Assembly: GCF_003935425.1 (NCBI RefSeq)
Contig: NZ_RHQN01000001.1
Span: 124,001-188,000, forward strand
Length of the DNA: 64,000 nt
Source of the DNA: Pseudomonas sp. v388
Lineage (GTDB): Bacteria > Pseudomonadota > Gammaproteobacteria > Pseudomonadales > Pseudomonadaceae
Reading direction: 5' to 3'
Shown here in pieces: positions 53,015-60,778 of this stretch (the stretch's first letter is position 1; each line of letters begins with the position of its first letter). The position numbers and the translations under genes are program-made. The notes under the pieces are model-generated. The model was not told the origin of the DNA. It did not search any database and worked only from the letters and a program-made list of their open reading frames with translations.

Positions 53015-53835
53015 ATGCCGACCTCAATGCCGTTCGATGAAAACAACTGGTTGCCTGTCGTAGATGCTTTGATTGCAAAGTGGAAGGAATGCACGGCGCC
53101 GATTTTTGTAGAAAACCTGAGCCCTGCCGGATCGTCCACCGGCGATGCTCAACTGTTGGGACCGGCTTTCTGGCGACCTACCGCCAAATGACTTTTCTGG
53201 TGACGGCCGCCCACGTCCTCAAAGGCCTGGACACCAAGCGATTGCTGGCGACCAACCTCAAGGGCAAGGCGATCATGCTCAGCGGTCTGCCTTTTCTGGT
53301 CTGTAATGACAACGACCTGGCTATTGCTCCGCTGGAGCCGCAATGGCTGGCGGACACCGGTTTGCCCAGCCTCAACACGATCGTTCTCGACGATACCTGG
53401 GAAAACTATGAGTCCATCGGCTGCTGGATCACTGTCGGCTATCCCGGATCGAAAAACGGGATCTATCCGCGACTGGGCAAACATGCCATCAACAGCCATG
53501 GGACCAGCTTTACCGAAATGATCCAGGTGCCAAAGGCTCAAAGCCACATAGCCAACCCGCTTGGCTTTCGCTTCGATAAGAAAAGCGCGGTTGATACCGA
53601 CCAGAAACGCGCCAACCCTCCGTCTTTCAGTGGCACCAGTGGCAGTCCCATTCTGGAGGTTCTGGCTCGCGTCGATACAACGGGCAATATCTCGCTGCGC
53701 TGCGTGCTTCAGGGTGTCTTGCTGGGATGGCACAAGAAAGAAAAAGAGGTGGTTGCGGGGCGTGTGGAAGCGCTTCTAGCCTTGATGGATGAGCTGTTTG
53801 AACTCCTGGAAGGTTCACGAGCTGCGTTGCGCTAG
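53015..53835 (+). pseudogene. Frameshifted trypsin-like serine protease gene
   Basis: The frame from ATG 53015 gives a plausible N-terminus (NNWLPVVDALIAKWKEC to SSTGDAQLLG), then the coding switches frame near 53150-53160 to a clean trypsin-like domain. The domain reads TGFLATYRQMTFLVTAAHVL with catalytic His, then a likely Asp in NDNDLAIAPL, and SFSGTSGSPIL with the serine. The total would be about 270 residues. A single-base indel explains it: a real mutation or a sequence error. If the indel is an error the gene would be an intact cytosolic or exported S1-like peptidase. It is followed by a 48-base gap and a convergent gene. Confidence 0.62.
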
Positions 53836-53883
53836 GCGGAAAAACGCTGCCTGGAGCAAAGCACTCCAGGCAGCGGCACCGAC

Positions 53884-54837
53884 TCAATCCGCCTTGATAT
53901 GAGCCTGCGCAATGATCTGCTTACTCAGGTCATAGGTGCTCTTGATCACCGCTTCACTTTGCTCCGTCGTCAGGCGTTGCGGTGCCATGCCCAACGCTTT
54001 CAATTCGCTGATGGTCGACGGTTCGGCCAGCACTTCATCAAACGCCTTGCGGATGGTCTCCAGCACGTCAGGTGGTGTCCCGCTCGGCGCCATGGCCAGG
54101 AACGCGCCGGAGAATTTCCATTGCGGGTAGGTTTCGGTCAGCGCCGGGATGCCCGGAAGATCCGGCGCTTCATCGGTGCCGAAGAACGCCAGACCGCGCA
54201 GTTTTCCAGCCTGCACAAAGCTGTTGGCCAGCGGATCGCTCACCAGATCGATGTGCCCGGCAGTGGCATCGGTCAATGCCTGGGCGCTGCCTTTGTACGG
54301 CACGTGGACCATATCGATGCCGGCCAGCAATTTCAGGTATTCAGTCGAGATATGGCCGGGCGTGCCGTTGCCTGATGTGCCGTAGGTGAGCTCGCCGGGA
54401 TGCGCCTTGGCGTACGCCACCAACTCGGCAATCGATTTGATCGGCAGCTTGGGATTCACCGCGATGACCGAACGCGAGCCCGCCAGATGAGCCACCGGTG
54501 TCAGGTCCTTGACCGGGTCGAACTGCACCGCCACCAGTTGCGGGGCGATGGCCAGGTTACCAATCGAAGCATTGAACAAGGTGTATCCGTCTGCGGGTGC
54601 ATGGGCAACGTGTGCCGCGCCCAGGGTTCCTGCCGCGCCAGGCCTGTTTTCCACGACTATCGGTTGGCCGAGTTTCTCGCTCAGATGACGGGCGATGATC
54701 CGCGCGATGTTGTCGTTGGTGCCGCCCGGCGTGTAGGGCACTACATAGGTGATGGGTTTGTCCGGGTACTGCGCCCAGGCCGTCGTGGCGGTGAGTGAAA
54801 TAAGCGCGGCGGCGGTGATTCTTTTCAGCAAATGCAT
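53884..54837 (-). CDS. Bug/TctC-family periplasmic binding protein
   Basis: This 317-residue protein has a 22-residue signal peptide and the Bug/TctC fold, with PYTPGGTNDNIARI and NRPGAAGTLGA as conserved elements. Such proteins capture carboxylates or related compounds for tripartite tricarboxylate transporters (TTT). It is divergent from the PrpD-FMO-TctB-TctA genes and supplies the missing binding component of that transporter. The ligand is not predictable from the sequence. Confidence 0.9.
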   Translation of the reverse strand: MHLLKRITAAALISLTATTAWAQYPDKPITYVVPYTPGGTNDNIARIIARHLSEKLGQPIVVENRPGAAGTLGAAHVAHAPADGYTLFNASIGNLAIAPQLVAVQFDPVKDLTPVAHLAGSRSVIAVNPKLPIKSIAELVAYAKAHPGELTYGTSGNGTPGHISTEYLKLLAGIDMVHVPYKGSAQALTDATAGHIDLVSDPLANSFVQAGKLRGLAFFGTDEAPDLPGIPALTETYPQWKFSGAFLAMAPSGTPPDVLETIRKAFDEVLAEPSTISELKALGMAPQRLTTEQSEAVIKSTYDLSKQIIAQAHIKAD

Positions 54838-54950
54838 ACGTGGTCTCGCAATCCTGGTAGACGATTAAGATAAAAGTTATTTATTATAAAAACATTGTTG
54901 AATAAGTAATGTTTATAACATTTTCGTCTAAGGTTAGATCGGGAGGCCGT

Positions 54951-56297
54951 GTGCGAGAGACACCATCTTCATTAACCCTGGCCTGGGCCCGGCATCTGCT
55001 GAGCCTGAAGCCTGGCGGGTCTGCACAGGTGATCGACGCCGCCCGCCGTGGGTTGACCGACTATCTGGCGTGCGCTCTTGGCGGTGCCGCCGACCCGGCG
55101 ATCGACAAGGTGGTGGCCGCATTCGCGCCCGCTGCCGGCGCCGCGACCGTCATCGCCCGTGGGCAGGCGCTGGATGCATTGAGTGCGGCATTGATCAACG
55201 GCTACAGCGGACACGCGCTGGATTACGACGATGTACAGCGCAGCGTTCGCGGCCATCCCAGTACGGTTCTGCTGCCGGCATTGCTGGCACTCGCCCAGAC
55301 CCGAGGCATCAGCGGGCACAAACTGCTCAGCGCATACGCGGTAGGCGTAGAGGCCATGGGGCGTCTGGGCCTTGCCGTCGGCGGCGCCCATTACGAGGCC
55401 GGTTTTCACAACACCGCGACCCTCGGCACGATTGCCACGGCAGCGGCCTGCGGTTGGTTGATCGGGTTGTCTGAGCAAGAGCTTGCAATTGCCATCGGCC
55501 TGGCGGTAACTCAGTCCAGTGGCCTGCGCCTGCAGTTCGGCAGTTCGGCCAAGCCATTGCACGCCGGTCTGGCTGCACGCAACGGCTTGAGCAGTGCGCT
55601 GCTGGCCGAAGCCGGGCTCGGCGGCGCCGCAGAAAGTCTGGCCTGGCGCGGCGGCTTTCTTGAGGTGTACGGCTTTGCTCAGTCCTCGCCGGAAAAGCTT
55701 CTGGAGAGGGGCGGCAACTGGCAGATCCTCAGTCCAGGCTTGATCTTCAAGCGGTATGCCTCGTGCGCGGCGACACACCACGCTGCTGACGCCGCACTGA
55801 TGTTGCGCGCAGAGTACCGAATCAGTCCATCAACTATCACCCATATCACGGTGACCTTTCCGCCCGGCCTTACCACGCCGTTGGCTCGTGAACTGCCGCC
55901 AACCCGTCAGGCGGGCCGCTTCAGTGTCGAGTATGTGGTCGCTTACGCGCTGGTGCATGGGCATCTGGATGCGCCCGCGTTTGCGACCGGTGATGTCGAT
56001 GCCGAAGTCGCTGGGCTAATGGCGCGGGTGAGGGTGGTGACCGATGAGCAAGCCGCCTCGATCACCCAGCCGCCGTTCGCCCGGTTTTCCGTGGTTGAGG
56101 TGTTCGGCAGCGACGGCGAGCACCTGAGCCTTCGGGCCGATGCGCCGCGTTCAGGCAATCCTGAAGAAAAACTGCTCGCCGCCGCAGGCAGCGCCGTGCG
56201 AGGCGCTGCAGTGCTCAGCGCCATCGCCAACCTTGACGACGCCCAATCATTGCAACAGTTGCTCAACGCACTGGCCGCACCCGTTACACATCATTGA
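54951..56297 (+). CDS. MmgE/PrpD-family protein
   Basis: This 448-residue protein has the MmgE/PrpD fold, with HALDYDDV and HPSTVLLPALLAL near residues 80-110 and FKRYASCAATHHAADA near 270. Characterised members include 2-methylcitrate dehydratase, cis-aconitate decarboxylase and iminodisuccinate epimerase, all acting on polycarboxylates. With a TTT transporter and an NtaA-type monooxygenase it probably handles a polycarboxylate substrate. The start is taken as GTG at 54951 because GGGAGG lies four bases upstream; an ATG at 54909 is possible but has no such site. Confidence 0.85.
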   Translation: MRETPSSLTLAWARHLLSLKPGGSAQVIDAARRGLTDYLACALGGAADPAIDKVVAAFAPAAGAATVIARGQALDALSAALINGYSGHALDYDDVQRSVRGHPSTVLLPALLALAQTRGISGHKLLSAYAVGVEAMGRLGLAVGGAHYEAGFHNTATLGTIATAAACGWLIGLSEQELAIAIGLAVTQSSGLRLQFGSSAKPLHAGLAARNGLSSALLAEAGLGGAAESLAWRGGFLEVYGFAQSSPEKLLERGGNWQILSPGLIFKRYASCAATHHAADAALMLRAEYRISPSTITHITVTFPPGLTTPLARELPPTRQAGRFSVEYVVAYALVHGHLDAPAFATGDVDAEVAGLMARVRVVTDEQAASITQPPFARFSVVEVFGSDGEHLSLRADAPRSGNPEEKLLAAAGSAVRGAAVLSAIANLDDAQSLQQLLNALAAPVTHH

Positions 56298-56304
56298 GAC
56301 CCTT

Positions 56305-57624
56305 ATGAGCCAAACACTTCAACACATGCGTCTGGGCCTGTTCATCCAGGCTGCCGGTCACCACGCCAGCGGCTGGCGCTACCCTGGCGCGCAAAGCGGC
56401 AGTGAGAATTTTGCGCTGATCAAGAACCTGACTCTGGCCGCCGAGCGCGCGCGGCTGGACATGGTGTTCTTCGGCGACAAGCTGGTCACCAACGCCCAGG
56501 AACACCCGTCGATGATCGTGCGTTTCGAGCCGCTGACCCTGCTCGGTTCGCTCGCGGCGGTCACCGGACGTATCGGCCTGGCCGCGACGGCTTCGACCAC
56601 CTACGGCGAGCCCTACACCGTGGCGCGCCAGTTCGGCACGCTGGATCATATTTCCCAGGGCCGTGCAGCCTGGAACGTGGTCACCACCGGCTATGACAGC
56701 GCGGCGAACTTTTCCCGTGCGACTCATCCCGATCACGAATTGCGTTATGAAGTGGCACAGGAATTCGTCGATGTGGTGCGTGGCTTGTGGGACAGCTTCG
56801 AGGACGACGCCTATGTACGCGATGCCGAAAACGGGGTCTTTCTCGACACCGAAAAAATGCGTCGCCTCGATCACAAGGGCAAGCATTTTTCCATCGACGG
56901 CCCGTTGAATCTCACCCGCAGTCCGCAAGGCCACCCGGTGCTGATTCAGGCCGGTTCCAGCGGTCCGGGCGTGAGCCTGGCGGCGCGTATCGCCGAGGTG
57001 GTGTTTACCGCCCAACAGGATATCGAGACCGCGCAACAGTTCTACCGGGATCTGAAAAAGCAGGTCACAGGTTTTGGTCGCGATCCCCATCACTGCCTGG
57101 TAATGCCGGGCGTCATGCCGATCATCGGTGCCACACCCGCCGAGGCGCGGGCCAGCTTCGAGCGCCTGCAACAGTGGACGGATATCAGCACCTCCCTGAA
57201 GTTGGTGGGTGAACGTCTGGGTCAGGATCTCGCCGGCTTCGATCTCGACCAACCGCTGCCCGACCTGCCGTTGCCGCAGAACATGAAAAGCCGTGCCAGA
57301 TTGCTGCTGGACATGAGCCATCGCGACGGGCTCACCCTGCGCCAGATCTGCAATCTGGTGGCCGGGGCGCGCGGTCACAAGATTCTGGTGGGCACGCCCT
57401 CGCAGGTCGCTGAGGAAATGATCGCCTGGTTTGAGGGCGAGGCCGCCGACGGCTTCAACCTGATGCCTTCGCACTTTCCCGAAGGGCTGGAGTTGTTCGT
57501 GGACGGCGTGCTGCCGATCCTGCGTCAGCGCGGCCTGTTTCGTGAGGAATACAGCGGCACGACCTTGCGCGACCATCTCGGATTGCCGCGTCCGGCCCAT
57601 CGCCGCTGGGGGCAGCGGCAATGA
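56305..57624 (+). CDS. NtaA/SnaA/DszA-type FMN-dependent monooxygenase
   Basis: This 439-residue bacterial-luciferase-like protein of the nitrilotriacetate monooxygenase component A group has FIQAAGHHASGWRYPGA near the start, GRAAWNVVTTGYDSAANFS, and HPVLIQAGSSGPG, the group's marker regions. Relatives use reduced FMN from a separate reductase to cleave C-N or C-S bonds of chelators, streptogramins or dibenzothiophene sulfone. No flavin reductase gene is in this cluster. It begins seven bases after the PrpD gene and overlaps tctB by ATGA, so it belongs to the operon. Confidence 0.88.
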   Translation: MSQTLQHMRLGLFIQAAGHHASGWRYPGAQSGSENFALIKNLTLAAERARLDMVFFGDKLVTNAQEHPSMIVRFEPLTLLGSLAAVTGRIGLAATASTTYGEPYTVARQFGTLDHISQGRAAWNVVTTGYDSAANFSRATHPDHELRYEVAQEFVDVVRGLWDSFEDDAYVRDAENGVFLDTEKMRRLDHKGKHFSIDGPLNLTRSPQGHPVLIQAGSSGPGVSLAARIAEVVFTAQQDIETAQQFYRDLKKQVTGFGRDPHHCLVMPGVMPIIGATPAEARASFERLQQWTDISTSLKLVGERLGQDLAGFDLDQPLPDLPLPQNMKSRARLLLDMSHRDGLTLRQICNLVAGARGHKILVGTPSQVAEEMIAWFEGEAADGFNLMPSHFPEGLELFVDGVLPILRQRGLFREEYSGTTLRDHLGLPRPAHRRWGQRQ

Positions 57625-58082
57625 GTGCGCCTCGTCAACAGATCGATTTCACCGTCGGGCTGCTTTATCTGCTGCTGGGTGCTGCGTTTGCCTGGGGTGC
57701 CTACGGCTACGGCCTGGGTACGCCGGCAGGGATGGGCGCAGGCTTCTTTCCGTTCTGGCTGGGCATCGGTCTGGGCGGGCTGGGTGTCGGCGCCATCGTC
57801 CGCGCCTGGGCTCGTCATCGGCCCGCACAACATCTGGAACGCTGGGCGTGGAAACCGCTGTGCTGGGTGTTGGGTGCGCTGGGCCTGTTTGCCTTTCTGC
57901 TGCCCCACGCCGGGCTGGTGATCGCAAGCATCGTGCTGGTGCTGGTGAGCAGTCAGGCCAGCGATCAGTTCAGCTGGCGCGGCAGTGTGTCCAGCGCCGC
58001 TGTCATCAGCGTGTTCTGCGCGCTGGTTTTCGTCGTCGGCCTTGGCCTGCCCATGCCTCTGTGGCCCACTTTCTTCGGTTGA
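57621..58082 (+). CDS. tctB: TctB-family small TTT membrane subunit
   Basis: This 153-residue protein has four predicted helices, the size and pattern of TctB, beginning near residue 10 with FTVGLLYLLLGAAFAWGA, read here by its hydrophobic pattern, and GTPAGMGAGFFPFWLG. It forms the small inner-membrane subunit of a tripartite tricarboxylate transporter with TctA and the binding protein encoded at 53884. Its start overlaps the monooxygenase stop; tctA follows after six bases. Confidence 0.9.
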   Translation: MSAPRQQIDFTVGLLYLLLGAAFAWGAYGYGLGTPAGMGAGFFPFWLGIGLGGLGVGAIVRAWARHRPAQHLERWAWKPLCWVLGALGLFAFLLPHAGLVIASIVLVLVSSQASDQFSWRGSVSSAAVISVFCALVFVVGLGLPMPLWPTFFG

Positions 58083-58088
58083 TACTTC

Positions 58089-59591
58089 ATGGATTTGCTC
58101 ACTCATCTGGCGCTGGGTTTTTCTACCGCTCTGACGCTGGATAACCTGCTTTACGCCTTCATCGGCTGCCTGCTGGGCACATTGATCGGTGTGCTGCCGG
58201 GCCTGGGGCCTGTGGCGACCATCGCCATGTTGCTGCCGGCGACCTATTCCCTTGAACCGACCAGCGCGCTGATCATGCTGGCCGGCATCTATTACGGCGC
58301 CCAGTATGGTGGCTCGACCACGGCCATTCTGGTCAACCTGCCGGGAGAGTCCTCGTCCGTGGTGACGACTCTGGATGGGCACCAGATGGCGCGCAAGGGC
58401 AAAGCTGGTCTGGCGCTGGCGACGGCTGCGCTCGGGTCTTTCTTTGCCGGCACGGTGGGCACTTTGCTGTTGGCCGCGTTTGCCGGCCCGCTGACCGAAG
58501 TGGCCATGGATTTCGGCCCGGCCGATTACTTCTCGCTGATGGTCTTCGGCTTGATCGGCGCGGTAGTGCTGGCCACCGGATCGGTCTATCAAGCCGTCGG
58601 CATGATTCTGGTCGGGCTGCTGCTGGGCATGGTCGGCACCGACGTGAATTCAGGTGTCGCGCGCTATACGTTCGGTCAGTTGGAGCTGGTCGATGGGCTG
58701 AACTTCGTATGCCTGGCGATGGGCCTGTTCGGAGTCGCGGAAATCGTGCGCAACCTGGAAGACAAGGAAGTCCGTCAGGCGGTCACCCAAGGGCTCGATC
58801 AGCTCTGGCCGAGCAAGGACGACTTCCGGCGGATGGTGGCGCCGGTGCTCAGGGGCACGGCGCTGGGTGCGTTTCTTGGCATATTGCCGGGCGGCGGCGC
58901 GGCATTGGCATCGTTTTCATCCTATGCCCTGGAGAAGAAGGTTTCGCCCCATCCGGAAACCTTCGGCCATGGCGCGCTGGAAGGTGTGGCGGGGCCTGAG
59001 TCGGCCAACAATGCGGCGGCCCAGACCTCGTTCGTGCCGTTGCTGACGCTGGGCATTCCGTCCAATGCGGTCATGGCCATGATGATCGGCGCCATGCTGA
59101 TTCACAATATTCAGCCCGGCCCTATGGTCATCAGCCAGAACCCGGATCTGTTCTGGGGGCTGATCGTCTCGATGTGGATCGGCAACCTGATGCTGTTGGC
59201 CCTGAACCTGCCGATGCTCGGCCTGTGGGTGAAGCTGCTCAAAGTGCCTTATCGCCTGATGTATCCGGCGATTCTGGTGTTTTGCGCGATCGGCGTGTTC
59301 TCGGTGCAGAACTCGATTTTCGATCTCTGGCAGATGCTGGTGTTCGGTATTGCCGGTTACCTGTTCGGCAAGCTGCGGCTGGGCCCGGCACCGTTGTTGC
59401 TGGGGTTCGTGCTGGGGCCGTTGATGGAAGAAAACCTGCGTCGTGCGCTGTTGATTTCCCGTGGCCAGTTTTCCGTGTTCATCGAGCGGCCCATCTCCCT
59501 GGCGCTGCTGTGCGCAACCGCTGCGCTGATCTTCCTGATGGTGCTTCCCGTGCTGCGGCGTAAACGTGCGGTGGCGTTCGAGGCCGAGTAA
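58089..59591 (+). CDS. tctA: TctA-family large TTT membrane subunit
   Basis: This 500-residue protein has about 12 helices and the duplicated TctA core, including [32 protein letters not shown] and [14 protein letters not shown] with [12 protein letters not shown]. It is the translocation subunit of a TTT, driven by the proton or sodium gradient. The layout binding protein (divergent), then enzyme genes, tctB and tctA indicates that transporter and enzymes process the same compound. A hairpin lies just after the stop. Confidence 0.93.
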   Translation: MDLLTHLALGFSTALTLDNLLYAFIGCLLGTLIGVLPGLGPVATIAMLLPATYSLEPTSALIMLAGIYYGAQYGGSTTAILVNLPGESSSVVTTLDGHQMARKGKAGLALATAALGSFFAGTVGTLLLAAFAGPLTEVAMDFGPADYFSLMVFGLIGAVVLATGSVYQAVGMILVGLLLGMVGTDVNSGVARYTFGQLELVDGLNFVCLAMGLFGVAEIVRNLEDKEVRQAVTQGLDQLWPSKDDFRRMVAPVLRGTALGAFLGILPGGGAALASFSSYALEKKVSPHPETFGHGALEGVAGPESANNAAAQTSFVPLLTLGIPSNAVMAMMIGAMLIHNIQPGPMVISQNPDLFWGLIVSMWIGNLMLLALNLPMLGLWVKLLKVPYRLMYPAILVFCAIGVFSVQNSIFDLWQMLVFGIAGYLFGKLRLGPAPLLLGFVLGPLMEENLRRALLISRGQFSVFIERPISLALLCATAALIFLMVLPVLRRKRAVAFEAE

Positions 59592-59601
59592 GACGCTGAT
59601 T

Positions 59602-59630
59602 GAGCGAGCAGCGTCAGGCGCTGTTCGCTC
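59602..59630. terminator. Bidirectional hairpin after tctA
   Basis: GAGCGAGCAGCG and CGCTGTTCGCTC pair over 12 positions with one G-T wobble around the loop TCAGG. It lies between the convergent tctA and SsuA-like genes. There is no strong T-tract, but position and stem length make it a likely shared terminator. Confidence 0.6.
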
Positions 59631-59648
59631 GTTCAAGTTCTGCGTCAG

Positions 59649-60626
59649 TTAGCGGGATGCCTGGCTGAGCTGGGCGCGCCTGGCATTGAAGCTCTCATCG
59701 AAGCCCTGCGAGACGTCGATGCGCTTGGTGAGAATCCCTTCTTCCTTATAGATGTCGGCGGTGGTCTGCAGGCCGCTGATGACCTCGTCGTCGATCTGCA
59801 CCGGTTCCATGTGCGTGCCCTTGGCGACTGCAATATGCACCTCCAGCGGCAGGCCGGTGACCTTGGCCTGGGCGGCGGCGTATTCCTCGGGGTGCGCGTT
59901 GGTCCAGCGGTAGGCGCGATCCACTCTGGCGATGAAGTCTTCCAGTTGCTGGCGCTTGCCGCTGATGGCCTTGCTGGTGGCGGCCAGGTAAAGATGATTG
60001 GTCAGCAAGTTCTCGCCGCTGGCCAGCACCTTGGCCTGACTCTGCGTGGTGGAGATGGTGGTGTACGGGTCCCAGGTCGACCAGGCGTCGGCGCTTCCGT
60101 TGTCCAGCAGAATGCGCGATTCGCTCGGCAGCAGGTAGATGAACTTCACATCCGAAGTGGTCAGGCCGGCGCTGCGCAAGGCTTTGATCGCCAGGAAATG
60201 GCCGATGGAGCCGCGGGTGGTAACGATGCGTTTGCCCTTGAGGTCGGCGGCGCTGTTCAGCGGCGAATCCTTGGGTGCCAGCAGTGCCGTCGTGTAGCGC
60301 CCTTCGGCATGTACGATACTCACGACCTTGATCGGCGCACCGGCTCCCAAAGCGAACACATACGGCGCATCGCCCAGCGCACCGATATCTACCGCTCCGG
60401 CATTCAACGCTTCACCCAGCGGCGCGGCGGCCGGGAACTCGGAGAACTGGATATCGTAGGGCACGTCTTTCAGCTCGCCCGATACGCTGAGCAGGACCTT
60501 GATCGACGATTTCTGATTGGCCACCCGCAACGGCTCAAGATCGGCGGCCTGGGCGACGGCGCCCAGACCCAGAGAAAGTACGGCGCCCAACAACAGGCGT
60601 TTGAAGGGCAGTCGGTGAGTCGGCAT
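59649..60626 (-). CDS. SsuA-like ABC transporter binding protein
   Basis: This 325-residue protein has a 27-residue signal peptide and the NMT1/SsuA-type fold (KVLLSVSGELKDVPYDIQFSEF region, ALGDAPYVFALGAG, TTRGSIGHFLAIKAL). Such proteins bind aliphatic sulfonates, taurine or related sulfur compounds. No permease or ATPase gene is next to it in the window, so it may pair with a transporter beyond the right edge or elsewhere. It lies downstream of the TonB receptor on the same strand. The AT-rich 150 bases before its ATG should hold a promoter. Confidence 0.87.
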   Translation of the reverse strand: MPTHRLPFKRLLLGAVLSLGLGAVAQAADLEPLRVANQKSSIKVLLSVSGELKDVPYDIQFSEFPAAAPLGEALNAGAVDIGALGDAPYVFALGAGAPIKVVSIVHAEGRYTTALLAPKDSPLNSAADLKGKRIVTTRGSIGHFLAIKALRSAGLTTSDVKFIYLLPSESRILLDNGSADAWSTWDPYTTISTTQSQAKVLASGENLLTNHLYLAATSKAISGKRQQLEDFIARVDRAYRWTNAHPEEYAAAQAKVTGLPLEVHIAVAKGTHMEPVQIDDEVISGLQTTADIYKEEGILTKRIDVSQGFDESFNARRAQLSQASR

Positions 60627-60778
60627 GGTGAAATCCTTTTATCGTGATGACGTGAACAGCAGTATCCAAAGCTATTCCTATAAAAACCGACTGTGAAAGT
60701 CTTTATAGCTATAAGTTAATTATGAAAAAAACTGATTGAAGCGATGACTGATTATCAAGTTGGTGCATCCATTTCTAT

